Assembly (NCBI RefSeq): GCF_022049065.2 | Contig: NZ_CP095743.1 | Span: 2,185,001-2,249,000 of the forward strand | Direction of reading: 5' to 3' | Length of the DNA: 64,000 bases | Source of the DNA: Niallia sp. Man26 | GTDB taxonomy: Bacteria; Bacillota; Bacilli; Bacillales; Cytobacillaceae | In this document: positions 15,419-24,197 of the stretch, piece by piece | How the letters are laid out: each line of letters begins with the position of its first letter | How positions within the stretch are numbered: position 1 is the stretch's first letter | The notes under the pieces: generated by a model | Told to the model about the DNA's origin: nothing | The model's database searches: none | What the model saw: the letters and a program-made list of their open reading frames with translations, nothing else | Translations under genes and position numbers: made by a program

Positions 15419-16258
15419 TCAGCGCAAATCTTCCATTTTTACATGGTCCATATCCGTATACGTGATGTTTTCCCCGCACATTCCCCAAATAAATGTATAA
15501 TTGTTTGTTGCTGTTCCAGTATGGATGGACCAGCTTGGCGAAATAGCTGCTTGCTCATTACTCATAACCAAATGTCTAGTTTCTGAAGGCTGCCCCATAA
15601 AATGGAACACACGAGTTTGCGGCTCCATATCGAAATACAGGTATACTTCCATTCTTCTTTCATGTGTATGGCATGGCATCGTGTTCCAGACACTTCCAGG
15701 TGACAACATCGTCAAGCCCATTTGCAGCTGGCAGCTTTCGCAAACATTAGGATGCACATATTGATAGATTCGACGTTCGTTAAGTGTTCCAGGCTCTCCC
15801 GCTTGCAGAGGCTCAATTTTATTAATATCAATTTTAACAGTTGGATATTGATGATGAGCAGGTGTTGAATTGATATAAAATTTTGCTGGATTTTCCGGAT
15901 CATCTGAACGGAAAATTACTTCTCTAGTTCCTTTTCCGACATACAGACCATCTCTTTTTTGCATGTCATATACTTCTCCATCTAACGTGACAGAACCATT
16001 ACCGCCAATATTAATGATACCAAGCTCACGGCGCTCTAAGAAATATTCGACTCCTAGTTCTTTATCGAGGGTTATAGTCAATTCTGATTGCGCTGGAGTT
16101 ACCCCGCCAAAAATCATGCGGTCATTATGAGTATACGTTAGGCAAACTTGACCTGGTGTGAAGATAGTCTCAACGAGAAAATGGTTTCTCAAATCTTCCG
16201 TCGTATATTTTTTCATGTCCTCAGGGTGGATAGCATAACGAGTATCTAATTCTGTCAT
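15419..16258 (-). CDS. kduI: 5-keto-4-deoxyuronate isomerase KduI
   Basis: A 279-residue cupin from the ATG at 16258 (AAGGAG 9 bases upstream; a TTG two codons earlier is less likely). The metal-binding cluster PCHTHERRMEVYLYFD near residues 195-210 gives the zinc ligands His-His-Glu, and the later SWSIHTGTATNNYTFIWGMCGEN matches the family. The enzyme isomerises 4-deoxy-L-threo-5-hexosulose uronate to 2,5-diketo-3-deoxygluconate, the substrate of the neighbouring KduD. It lies 44-50 bases after kdgK in the same operon. Confidence 0.94.
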   Translation of the reverse strand: MTELDTRYAIHPEDMKKYTTEDLRNHFLVETIFTPGQVCLTYTHNDRMIFGGVTPAQSELTITLDKELGVEYFLERRELGIINIGGNGSVTLDGEVYDMQKRDGLYVGKGTREVIFRSDDPENPAKFYINSTPAHHQYPTVKIDINKIEPLQAGEPGTLNERRIYQYVHPNVCESCQLQMGLTMLSPGSVWNTMPCHTHERRMEVYLYFDMEPQTRVFHFMGQPSETRHLVMSNEQAAISPSWSIHTGTATNNYTFIWGMCGENITYTDMDHVKMEDLR

Positions 16259-16308
16259 TTTCAATCGCTCCTTAAAATGTTTTTATGAATCAATACAAAA
16301 AAATGATA

Positions 16309-17322
16309 TTAGCGGGAAATTCTTCCTGAGCCTGATTCTATGAATCTCTGAACTTCCTCTTTCGTAAATTGGCTGCAGTCGCCATGAACTGTGTGTTTTA
16401 AGGCAGATGCCGCAGCTGCGAATGTTACTGTCTTTTCATAATCCATTTTTTCTAGCAGTCCGTTTAAAATCCCTGCTGCAAATGCATCCCCGCCACCAAC
16501 CCTGTCCACTATCGGCTGAATATCATGGACTTTCGACTGATATAGCGTCCCATTTGCATAAAGATTTCCTTGCAGTTCATTACTAGAGGCTGAAATATTG
16601 TTTCGGAAAGTGGACACCATTACCTCCAAATTCGGAAAAATTTCATTGATTTTCCGGTAATAATACACAAGTCTTTCCTCTTTTGACAGAGTATGATCAG
16701 CTTCCTTGATGCCGAGAAGAAAAACTGCGTCTAATTCTCCGCATGAACAAATATCCACATAAGGCAAGATTTGCAGAATGGCTGTTGCGGCCTCTTCTTG
16801 ACTCCATAGTGTTGCTCTGTAATTAAAATCGAAGCTGGTTTTAATTCCTTTCCTTTTGGCCGTTTTTAAAGCTTCCAAAGTTAATTCTCTTAAATCTTGT
16901 GACAGCGCCAATGTTATGCCAGAAACATGGAATAATGATGCACCGTCAAGGATTTCCTCGAAGTTTAACTCACTAGCAGAAAGATTGGCAAAACTAGAAT
17001 GCTTCCTGTCATAAGTTACCCGCGGACTTCGTTCGCCAATGCCTGCTTCCAAATAATATGTGCCTAACCGTTCACCGCCTTGCAGCAAATATGCTGTTGA
17101 CACACCATTTGCCAAAAGATGCCGCTGAACTCCTCGTCCTAATGCATTGTCTGGAACTTTGCTGACGAAATATGTATCATGCCCGTAGCCTGAGAGAGCA
17201 ATAGCGACATTCGCTTCCCCGCCTCCATAATGCATCTGAAGTGTATCTGCAGAAGTTAAAAGTTCACCTGGACTTGTGGAAAGCCGCAGCATGATTTCTC
17301 CTAACGTGACAACCTTCGTCAT
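16309..17322 (-). CDS. kdgK: 2-dehydro-3-deoxygluconokinase KdgK
   Basis: A 337-residue PfkB-family sugar kinase. The N-terminal substrate motif is YGGGEANVAIALSGYG, and the C-terminal ATP and catalytic motif is DRVGGGDAFAAGILNGLL, with the catalytic Asp in GGGDAF. It phosphorylates KDG to KDPG. Its ATG overlaps the kdgA stop (ATGA), indicating translational coupling. The end of the enzyme (SGSGRISR) is ordinary. Confidence 0.93.
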   Translation of the reverse strand: MTKVVTLGEIMLRLSTSPGELLTSADTLQMHYGGGEANVAIALSGYGHDTYFVSKVPDNALGRGVQRHLLANGVSTAYLLQGGERLGTYYLEAGIGERSPRVTYDRKHSSFANLSASELNFEEILDGASLFHVSGITLALSQDLRELTLEALKTAKRKGIKTSFDFNYRATLWSQEEAATAILQILPYVDICSCGELDAVFLLGIKEADHTLSKEERLVYYYRKINEIFPNLEVMVSTFRNNISASSNELQGNLYANGTLYQSKVHDIQPIVDRVGGGDAFAAGILNGLLEKMDYEKTVTFAAAASALKHTVHGDCSQFTKEEVQRFIESGSGRISR

Positions 17323-17972
17323 TGTGCTTTTCCTCTTGCTTCTTTAACCTTTTCGACATACTGCCTTGCATAGGCGGTAACTTGCTCGAAATTGCCCTCT
17401 TTAGCTGGTGCTACCAAGTTGCCGCCTACACCAACAGCAGCACAGCCGTTTTCAATCCACTCATGAATATTTTCCAAGCTTACACCGCCTGTCGGCATAA
17501 TATTCACATGCGGAAGGGGAGCTTTTACTGCCTTTACATAATCCGGTCCAAAAGCGCTGCCTGGAAACAGCTTGATGATGTCAGCACCATATTCAAGGGC
17601 CTGCTTCATTTCTGTTACTGTCATGCAGCCTGGCATATAAGGGATTTGATACAAGTTGCATAGTTTAGCAGTTTCCTTGTCAAAGCAAGGACTGACTATA
17701 AATTGCGCGCCAGCCATTATCGCTAATCTTGCCGTATGGCCATCCAAAACTGTTCCTGCACCAATCACTACGTCCTGGTTATTTCGGTAGCTTTCCACAA
17801 GCTCTCTAATCGCTTTTTCCGCATCCTTGACAGTAAATGTCACTTCTATTCCAGTAATTCCGCCGTCCACACATGCAATGGATGTCTGCACCGCTTCTTC
17901 AGGGGTATCAGCTCGGATAACAGCGACAACCCCACAATCTGTCAAAACACTTAAAGTATTCGCTTTATTCAT
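17319..17972 (-). CDS. kdgA: KDPG aldolase KdgA (Eda-type)
   Basis: A 217-residue class I aldolase. The Schiff-base lysine is in YGADIIKLFPGS, the conserved Glu in GITGIEVTF, and the phosphate-binding GG appears in MPTGGVSL and VGVGGNLV. It cleaves 2-keto-3-deoxy-6-phosphogluconate to pyruvate and glyceraldehyde 3-phosphate. It is the first gene of the KDG operon, divergent from the TIM-barrel isomerase gene, and overlaps kdgK by four bases. Putting the final aldolase first and the early isomerase and dehydrogenase last makes the operon useful both for pectin fragments and for KDG from the altronate branch. Confidence 0.93.
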   Translation of the reverse strand: MNKANTLSVLTDCGVVAVIRADTPEEAVQTSIACVDGGITGIEVTFTVKDAEKAIRELVESYRNNQDVVIGAGTVLDGHTARLAIMAGAQFIVSPCFDKETAKLCNLYQIPYMPGCMTVTEMKQALEYGADIIKLFPGSAFGPDYVKAVKAPLPHVNIMPTGGVSLENIHEWIENGCAAVGVGGNLVAPAKEGNFEQVTAYARQYVEKVKEARGKAQ

Positions 17973-18133
17973 CTTGCACCTCCGTCAATAATCTTGTATA
18001 ATTTCTTATAAGGAAATCCGATTTATTATTTGGAAACACAAGTTCATTATAGCTGTATTTGAAAACGAATTCAAGAAAAAAGAAAACTTTGCCTGTTGAA
18101 ATCTATTTATCCAATTGAGGGAGGAAAAGGAAA
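17973..18133. promoter_or_regulatory. divergent promoter region kdgA / isomerase-IclR
   Basis: These 160 bases must hold both divergent promoters. Two similar stretches, TTTGGAAACACAAGTTCA (about 18030-18050) and TTTGAAAACGAATTCA (about 18060), may be sites for the IclR-type regulator two genes away; the second contains the dyad TGAA-N6-TTCA. The LacI-type box seen at the uxa genes is absent, which implies separate control of the kdg operon. Confidence 0.35.
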
Positions 18134-18976
18134 ATGATGAATTTAGGTATTAGGGCTCATGATTTGAGCAGCCATTCATTGGAAGGGCTTGCAAAGGAAG
18201 CTTCAGCAAAAGGATTTTCTGCTGTGCAATTAGCATTAGCAAAATCATTTCCAGATTTACATATACAAAGAGGCAGCCTCTCATCTGGTCTTGGATCTCA
18301 TATTAGCCGTGCTTTCTCACAATTTGGCATCCAAATTGCTGTTCTCGGATGCTATATTAATATGATTCATCCACTCCATGAAATTAGACACCAGGAATTA
18401 ACAAGATTTAAAGAGCATCTCCGTTATGCAAGAGACTTTGGCTGCAGCATCGTCGGCACGGAAACAGGTAATGTTAACGAAGTGATAGAATACACAGAGG
18501 AAAACTTCACAGAAGAAGCGTTCCAAAAGGTTGCTGTCAGCGTTAAGGAACTTGTTGCTGAAGCCGAAAAATTCGGCGTAATTGTCGGCATAGAAGGTGG
18601 TATCAACCATCCCATTCATACCCCAAACTGCATGAGAAGATTGCTTGATATTATTTATTCCAATAATTTGCAGGTTATTTATGATCCAGTCAACTTCATC
18701 ACTTTGGATAACTACAAAACCCAAGAAAAATTGTTCCAGGAATCAATAGAGCTATTCGGAGACCAAATTGCCATTGTCCACCTTAAGGATTTTATGATAG
18801 AAGACGGAAAAATAACCACCGTTCCTGTTGGAAAAGGGATGCTGGATTACGAAAAGCTGTTTTCGGTACTGAAGAAAAACAAGCCATATATGTATTATTT
18901 AATGGAGTCGACAGCTGATCCTCATATCGAGGAAAGTGCGAAATTCATCCGAAACGTGTACAATAGTATCAACTAA
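18134..18976 (+). CDS. sugar phosphate isomerase/epimerase-family TIM barrel protein
   Basis: A 280-residue xylose-isomerase-like (AP endonuclease 2 fold) protein. Likely metal ligands are the Glu in VGIEGGINH, the Asp in VIYDPVNF, the His in IAIVHLKDF and the Glu in YLMEST. The family includes epimerases and isomerases for keto-sugars and inositol. It is divergent from the KDG operon and followed after about 65 bases by the IclR regulator, so it is probably under the same control and acts on a uronate-derived intermediate. No specific step is missing from the visible pathway, so its role is open. Confidence 0.78.
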   Translation: MMNLGIRAHDLSSHSLEGLAKEASAKGFSAVQLALAKSFPDLHIQRGSLSSGLGSHISRAFSQFGIQIAVLGCYINMIHPLHEIRHQELTRFKEHLRYARDFGCSIVGTETGNVNEVIEYTEENFTEEAFQKVAVSVKELVAEAEKFGVIVGIEGGINHPIHTPNCMRRLLDIIYSNNLQVIYDPVNFITLDNYKTQEKLFQESIELFGDQIAIVHLKDFMIEDGKITTVPVGKGMLDYEKLFSVLKKNKPYMYYLMESTADPHIEESAKFIRNVYNSIN

Positions 18977-19042
18977 TGCTTGGATAAGGGAAAAAACAGT
19001 CTTGTCTTTTTCCCTTCCAGCTTTGAAAAAGGAAGGAAGACA

Positions 19043-19807
19043 ATGGAAAAACAACTTTATGGAACGGTTTTGCTGAAAGCAGACAAAATTTTGTCCTACT
19101 TAGCCGGCTGCCAAGAAGCACAAGCTTTATACACAATTGCAAAAGAAACAGAACTGACTAACTCGACTGCCTTAAAAATACTCGAAACACTTAATTATAT
19201 TGGCTATGTATATAAAGACAGCGAAACGAAGAAATTCTCTCTTGGCCCAACTATTATAAAGTATGCAAACAAGGCGATTGAGCAGCTGGACATAAAAGAA
19301 ATTGCCCAGCACCATTTAGAAGTCTTGCAGGAGGAGACGACTGAAACAGTCCATCTAGGCATACAGGATAAAGCCAATATCGTATATATTGCTAAAATTG
19401 AAAGTAAAAATCCAATCTGCCTCTATTCCAAAGTAGGTAAAAGCATTCCAATGTATTGTTCTGCAATGGGCAAAGCAGTGCTTGCCGATAAAGGCGATGA
19501 GGTGGTGGACTCATATCTCGAAGACAACGAGCTTGTCAAAATGACAGAAAACACGATTACTACGAAGGAAGGCTTTCACAACGAAATTGCTAAAATAAGG
19601 GATATTGGCTATGCCTTTGATAACTGCGAACATGAAGAGGAAGTATTTTGTGTCGGTGCATCTGTCACAATTGACGGAAAAAACTATGGAGCAATCAGTG
19701 TGAGCACACCTAAATACAGGGTTACCGAGCAATTTGAACAGCAAGTTATTGAAGCTGTGCAAAAATGCCAAGCAAATATCATTAAGGATATAAAAGCCTC
19801 CTTATAA
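19043..19807 (+). CDS. IclR-family regulator, probable KdgR-type
   Basis: A 254-residue regulator from the ATG at 19043, preceded by AAGGAAGG; the upstream TTG frame has no site. Residues about 8-70 form the winged helix (LYTIAKETELTNSTALKILETLNYIGYV), and the rest is the IclR effector domain with VHLGIQDKANIVYIAKIES and a late GAISVSTP. The IclR type includes KdgR of pectin-degrading bacteria, which responds to KDG. Its location between kdg and uxa genes supports a similar role here, although Bacillus subtilis KdgR itself is a LacI-type protein. Confidence 0.82.
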   Translation: MEKQLYGTVLLKADKILSYLAGCQEAQALYTIAKETELTNSTALKILETLNYIGYVYKDSETKKFSLGPTIIKYANKAIEQLDIKEIAQHHLEVLQEETTETVHLGIQDKANIVYIAKIESKNPICLYSKVGKSIPMYCSAMGKAVLADKGDEVVDSYLEDNELVKMTENTITTKEGFHNEIAKIRDIGYAFDNCEHEEEVFCVGASVTIDGKNYGAISVSTPKYRVTEQFEQQVIEAVQKCQANIIKDIKASL

Positions 19808-19822
19808 AAGGAAGTTATATTA

Positions 19823-19865
19823 AAATAAAGGCTCTTGCTGCCCTAAACAGCAAGAGCCTTTATTT
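19823..19865. terminator. convergent terminator between the IclR gene and uxaC
   Basis: A perfect 18-bp stem, AAATAAAGGCTCTTGCTG with its complement around CCCTAAA, lies between two convergent genes and has T-rich ends on both strands. Confidence 0.88.
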
Positions 19866-21288
19866 ATGGTCTTCTTTCTACTCTATCCCTTAGGCTGAAA
19901 AAATTAACGGCATTATTATAAGAAATATCCTGAACAATTTTACCGAGTAGCTTCCTATCATTAGGCGCTTCTCCTAGTTCTACCCAATTGCCGATAAGAT
20001 TGCATAATATACGCCTGAAATAATCATGGCGTGGATAGGACATAAAAGAGCGGGAATCTGTCAGCATGCCGATAAAGGTACTTAACAGACCAAAATTAGA
20101 TAAAGAGGAAAGCTGCTTTTCCATCCCATCTTTTTGATCATTAAACCACCAAGCAGTTCCAAACTGAATCTTCCCTTTTATGCCGCCCTCCTGAAAAGAG
20201 CCGGCCAATGTTGCCAGTACATCATTATGTACAGCATTCAAATTGTACAAAATGGTTTTCGGCAAAGCATCCTCTGACTCTAGTTCATTTAACAGCCTAG
20301 AAAGCTTCTCTCCATAATTCCAATCACCGATAAAATCAAAGCCGGAATCCGAGCCAAGTCTTCTTACCATTTTCGTATTAGGGTCCCTTGCCGCACCAAT
20401 ATGCAGCTGCATTGTCCATCCAAGCTCCGCATATTTTCTTCCTAATATAAGCATAAGCTCTGTTTCATATTGCTCCACTTCAAAATCTGACAGCTGTCCG
20501 CCATTCAGTCTTTTCGCAAATATGGCCTCCATTTCACTTTCCGTTGCTTTGGCAAACGGAATGGTTGTAAAGGCGTGATCTGAAATAAAGCAGCCATTTT
20601 CATTAAAATGCATAATCCGAGCCATGATTGCATCGACAAACTGGTGAAAGCTATTTATGGATAAGCGGGCGGACTTTTCCAAAGTTTGCACATATTCATG
20701 AAAGTCCTCTCTGCCAATTCTCAATAGTCTGTCAGGTCTGAATGTCGGGGTAACGTTTGTACTAAAAGCACTGTTTGATAATGCCTGATGATGCTCCAAA
20801 GTATCAGCAGGATCATCTGTCGTACAAATCCACTCCACATTAGATCCTGTAATAAGACTTTGTGCGGAGAATGCCTCACTGCTTATTTGTCTGTTGCAAG
20901 CATCATAAATTTCTTGCCAATTCTCTCCTGACAGCTGCTCTTCTATCTGAAAGTATTTTTTCATTTCCATCGCAGACCAATGGAGCAGAGGATTGCCGAT
21001 TGTATAGGGAAGTGTTTCTGCCCACGCCTTAAATTTTTCACTGTCTGAACGGCTTCCTGTGATTAACTCTTCATTAATCCCAAATGTGCGCATCGCCCGC
21101 CATTTATAATGGTCGCCGCCAAGCCATATTTCCGTTATATTCTTGAAGCGTTTGTTCTCTGCGATTGCTTTCGGGTCTAAATGGCAATGATAATCAATGA
21201 TAGGCAGATCCTTCGCATAGTCATGGTACAGCACTTTAGCACACTTGTTATTAAGCAAAAAAGTCTCCTCATCCATAAATCGCTTCAT
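19864..21288 (-). CDS. uxaC: glucuronate/galacturonate isomerase UxaC
   Basis: A 474-residue amidohydrolase-fold enzyme of standard length. IDYHCHLDP near residue 31 gives the metal-binding HxH, followed by AIAENKRFKNITEIWLGGDHYKWRAMR, a stretch unique to UxaC. WTMQLHIGAARDPNTKMV and GMLTDSRSFMSYPRHDYFRRILCNL complete the signature. It converts D-galacturonate to tagaturonate and D-glucuronate to fructuronate. It follows the GH105 gene by 9 bases, so the released uronate is isomerised by a co-transcribed enzyme, and the LacI-type box ahead of GH105 probably controls both. Confidence 0.95.
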   Translation of the reverse strand: MKRFMDEETFLLNNKCAKVLYHDYAKDLPIIDYHCHLDPKAIAENKRFKNITEIWLGGDHYKWRAMRTFGINEELITGSRSDSEKFKAWAETLPYTIGNPLLHWSAMEMKKYFQIEEQLSGENWQEIYDACNRQISSEAFSAQSLITGSNVEWICTTDDPADTLEHHQALSNSAFSTNVTPTFRPDRLLRIGREDFHEYVQTLEKSARLSINSFHQFVDAIMARIMHFNENGCFISDHAFTTIPFAKATESEMEAIFAKRLNGGQLSDFEVEQYETELMLILGRKYAELGWTMQLHIGAARDPNTKMVRRLGSDSGFDFIGDWNYGEKLSRLLNELESEDALPKTILYNLNAVHNDVLATLAGSFQEGGIKGKIQFGTAWWFNDQKDGMEKQLSSLSNFGLLSTFIGMLTDSRSFMSYPRHDYFRRILCNLIGNWVELGEAPNDRKLLGKIVQDISYNNAVNFFSLRDRVERRP

Positions 21289-21297
21289 AATATCCCC

Positions 21298-22434
21298 CTA
21301 TTTCCGTTTTTGATTAAGCCATTCCATCTCAGCACTTGCTAAAATAAATGGTCCGACTCCTTTATGGTCATTTGTAACAATCGGTTCACTGATATAATAA
21401 GCGAAAGACCCATCCCTCTTATCAGCACCGCCAAGCCCGCCGACATAACAGATTTTATTAACATTAATATAGCCTTCTTTTGTTTCTGTAATAAATTCGT
21501 CGAGAATGCCTTCATAAACTTTTTCTGCAACTGCAAACCATTCGTCACCGAGATAGCCTTGGCGCACACCTTTGGCGATAGAATAGAGAAACATGCAGCT
21601 GCAAGAGGATTCTAAATAATTACCTTTTCTAGTGCCTTGATCCATAATCTGATACCAAAGCGAAGTTTCTTTATCTTGCACCTTCATAACAGCTGCAAGA
21701 ACTTCCTCAAGCATTTCTATTAATCTCTGCTTTTGCGGATGGCTGCTTGGCAAAAAGTCCAGAACATCCACAAGCGCCATCGCAAACCAGCCGATTGAAC
21801 GGCCCCAGTAATGCTTTGACAGTCCTGTTTGTTTATCTGCCCATGGCTGTGCTCTCATTTCATCATAGGCATGATGCAGTAATCCTGATTTTTCATCCTT
21901 CGTGTTCTTTTCACACAGCAGAAATTGATTGATGACATCCTCCCAATCTTCTTCTTTCCCGAAGAAATGGACATGTTTACCGTAAAATACAGATCCCATA
22001 TATAAACCGTCAAGCCACACTTGGTAAGGATATATTTGTTTATGCCAGAAAGATCCTTCCTTCGTACGGGGATGGCGGCGCAGCTGTTCTCTTAACAGGT
22101 CAGCGGCCTTTTTGTATCTTTCATCCCTTGTTTCTTTATACAAATCTAGAAGAATTTTTCCGTTATTAACATGATCAATATTGAATTCCTTTAAGCTGTA
22201 TTTTGGAATATTGCCGACCCCGTCGACAAACAAATCAAGATTTCGTTGAATATAGTCTAAATATTCTCTGTCACCCGTCTGCTTCCATAGCAGGTACATT
22301 CCTTCCAGAACGACGCCGTCTTCGTATTCCCACTTCATCTTCGGGTTAATTTCCGGCTTTCTTTTCATCACGCTTTTCGCAGCTTTTGCTCCCCAGCCGT
22401 TATAAGTTTTCTTCTTTTCAAACGTTTTCTCCAC
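21298..22434 (-). CDS. unsaturated rhamnogalacturonyl/galacturonyl hydrolase (GH105, YteR/YesR-like)
   Basis: A 378-residue (alpha/alpha)6 barrel enzyme with a GTG start at 22434 and AGAGGTGAG upstream. The motif YQVWLDGLYMGSVFYG carries the catalytic Asp of GH105, and HYWGRSIGWFAMALVDVL is the second family hallmark. It has no signal peptide, so it acts in the cytoplasm on imported unsaturated oligosaccharides, hydrating the delta-4,5 uronyl double bond left by pectate or rhamnogalacturonan lyases. The product enters the KduI/KduD route. A LacI-type operator lies 26 bases upstream. Confidence 0.92.
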   Translation of the reverse strand: MEKTFEKKKTYNGWGAKAAKSVMKRKPEINPKMKWEYEDGVVLEGMYLLWKQTGDREYLDYIQRNLDLFVDGVGNIPKYSLKEFNIDHVNNGKILLDLYKETRDERYKKAADLLREQLRRHPRTKEGSFWHKQIYPYQVWLDGLYMGSVFYGKHVHFFGKEEDWEDVINQFLLCEKNTKDEKSGLLHHAYDEMRAQPWADKQTGLSKHYWGRSIGWFAMALVDVLDFLPSSHPQKQRLIEMLEEVLAAVMKVQDKETSLWYQIMDQGTRKGNYLESSCSCMFLYSIAKGVRQGYLGDEWFAVAEKVYEGILDEFITETKEGYINVNKICYVGGLGGADKRDGSFAYYISEPIVTNDHKGVGPFILASAEMEWLNQKRK

Positions 22435-22459
22435 CTTTACTCACCTCTTGTTCATTTTA

Positions 22460-22473
22460 TGTTCACGTTAACA
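22460..22473. promoter_or_regulatory. LacI-type operator ahead of GH105-uxaC
   Basis: TGTTCACGTTAACA, one mismatch from the palindromic core at 24088-24101. It is placed between promoter distance and the GTG start of the GH105 gene. Confidence 0.7.
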
Positions 22474-22541
22474 TTTATATTTATAGTGTAAGAGTTTTCA
22501 AGAATTTTTTCAACAATAAACTTTTCTGCCTGTCGTTATTT

Positions 22542-24041
22542 CTAAACCGTTTTCCTGCTTTGATAGCCGAGCGAATTGTTTCCAAAGCACTGTTCATACT
22601 TAAAGCCTGTTAAATATTCCACTATTTCTTTCGTTTCCTTGTCTACTTCCTGTTTGGAACCGCCATTGTTGATTCTTTCTATTTCTTTTATAATCATCGC
22701 ATGTGTTTTGCTGTCCAGTTTCATCTTGTATGTGACTAAAATAGCGATTATGGCAAGCGTGATGACTCCAACGGCAAACACCCATACAATGGCATTGACA
22801 GCAGATTCAGGCTGTGCCGCATTGCCGGAAACAAAGCCGAATTTCTCCAAAATCCATCCTAACAAAAAGACGATAACAGCGCGAACAAGCTTTCCTGCAA
22901 ATGTCATTGTGCCCGCATATATTCCTTCCCTTCGTCTTCCAGTCACGAGCTCATCAACGTCAGCTAAGAATGTGTATACTGTCCATGGAATATAGTAAAC
23001 ACCGCCAGTACCAAATCCGAAAATAGCTGTAATAACAATGATCAAAATGACAAGATTAGAAGATCCAGTTAAAAAAAGCGCCGTATAGCCTATTACACTA
23101 AGAACAACAATCGCTAACGCCATTCTATACGGCTTGGCAAAGCCCATCTTCAAACATATCCCGATAAAGATTGCTGTTGAAATCAATTGCAGAATAGAGT
23201 TCATGCTGTTTAGATTGGATACAACCTCAGAGCTTTGTCCTAATCCAAAAATAATAAAATAAGTAAACGCAGAAGCGAACAGCCACTCTGCACCAAAACC
23301 AAACAAATACATTCCTAAATGATGCCTGAAGGTTCTGATTTTGAAAGTAGACAGCATATCAACCACAAGCTTTTTCAAAGATTCAAAGAGATTGCCGGCG
23401 CTTTCCTCATTCTTAATACTCTCAAGCGGTCTCTCCCACGAGAATAGATATAGCGCAAGCATGGCTAGCATCATAATGACTCCATACACGATGCCTGTGT
23501 AAAAAAATGGCTTCGCCACATCTTGTCCATATTCTGCGATAAAACGTCCTGGTATGAATGCTGCTAAAAAGCCCGCGATTTTACCGAAGATAGCCTTATA
23601 GCCTGTCAGCTTTGTCCGCATAGAGAAGCTGTCTGTCATCTCTGTAGCAATCGTTTCATAAGGAACCATGATTCCTGTATAGATCAATTCAAACAGTATA
23701 TATGCAGATAAATAATACCAGTATCCGAACCCTTCCATCCAAATCATTGGATACACTAGCATAAGGGGGATTCCGAGTAAAATAAAGAATCGCCGTCTGC
23801 CAAATTTGCGGCCGAGCTTTGTCTTATGGAAATTATCTGTTATAAATCCCATGATTGGATTGCTGATCGCATCCACTATACTTGCGATTGAAAAGATGGA
23901 GGCTGCCTGAACTGCAGACAAACCGCAAAAAGTAGTTAAAAAATACATCAGCCACGCTCCGCTGATAGCGAGTGCTCCACTTCCCAATAAGTTACCGCTT
24001 CCATAAGCAAGCTGATGTGTCAGACCTATCTTTCTAGCCAT
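22542..24041 (-). CDS. GPH-family sugar:cation symporter (uronide importer, YjmB-like)
   Basis: A 499-residue transporter with about 12 membrane segments. The ATG at 24041 is chosen because GGGAGAGAAGG lies just upstream; the frame is open 20 codons further without a site. The opening KIGLTHQLAYGSGNLLGSG and the loop DAISNPIMGFITDN are typical of the glycoside-pentoside-hexuronide family, as is GRRRFFILLG. It lies between uxaA and the GH105 gene with its own perfect LacI-type palindrome, so oligogalacturonides or hexuronates are its likely cargo. The C-terminal tail (KEIERINNGGSKQEVDKETK) is cytoplasmic. Confidence 0.87.
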   Translation of the reverse strand: MARKIGLTHQLAYGSGNLLGSGALAISGAWLMYFLTTFCGLSAVQAASIFSIASIVDAISNPIMGFITDNFHKTKLGRKFGRRRFFILLGIPLMLVYPMIWMEGFGYWYYLSAYILFELIYTGIMVPYETIATEMTDSFSMRTKLTGYKAIFGKIAGFLAAFIPGRFIAEYGQDVAKPFFYTGIVYGVIMMLAMLALYLFSWERPLESIKNEESAGNLFESLKKLVVDMLSTFKIRTFRHHLGMYLFGFGAEWLFASAFTYFIIFGLGQSSEVVSNLNSMNSILQLISTAIFIGICLKMGFAKPYRMALAIVVLSVIGYTALFLTGSSNLVILIIVITAIFGFGTGGVYYIPWTVYTFLADVDELVTGRRREGIYAGTMTFAGKLVRAVIVFLLGWILEKFGFVSGNAAQPESAVNAIVWVFAVGVITLAIIAILVTYKMKLDSKTHAMIIKEIERINNGGSKQEVDKETKEIVEYLTGFKYEQCFGNNSLGYQSRKTV

Positions 24042-24080
24042 ATTGCCTTCTCTCCCTACATGTATTAATAATTCTTGTTC

Positions 24081-24106
24081 AAAAAATGTTAACGTTAACA
24101 TTTTTT
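24081..24106. promoter_or_regulatory. LacI-type operator ahead of the GPH symporter (perfect 26-bp palindrome)
   Basis: The core TGTTAACGTTAACA (24087-24100) is flanked by A6 and T6, making the whole 26-bp stretch a perfect palindrome. It lies 40 bases upstream of the symporter ATG and is the best copy of the box also found ahead of GH105, uxaB and after the LacI gene. Confidence 0.8.
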
Positions 24107-24197
24107 ATTATAGTAGATTGTTCACCGTTGAGCAATCGATGTCATCTTATTGTCACAAAATATTTTGGAAGGTGTGAAAATTTCCACACCTTCCATC

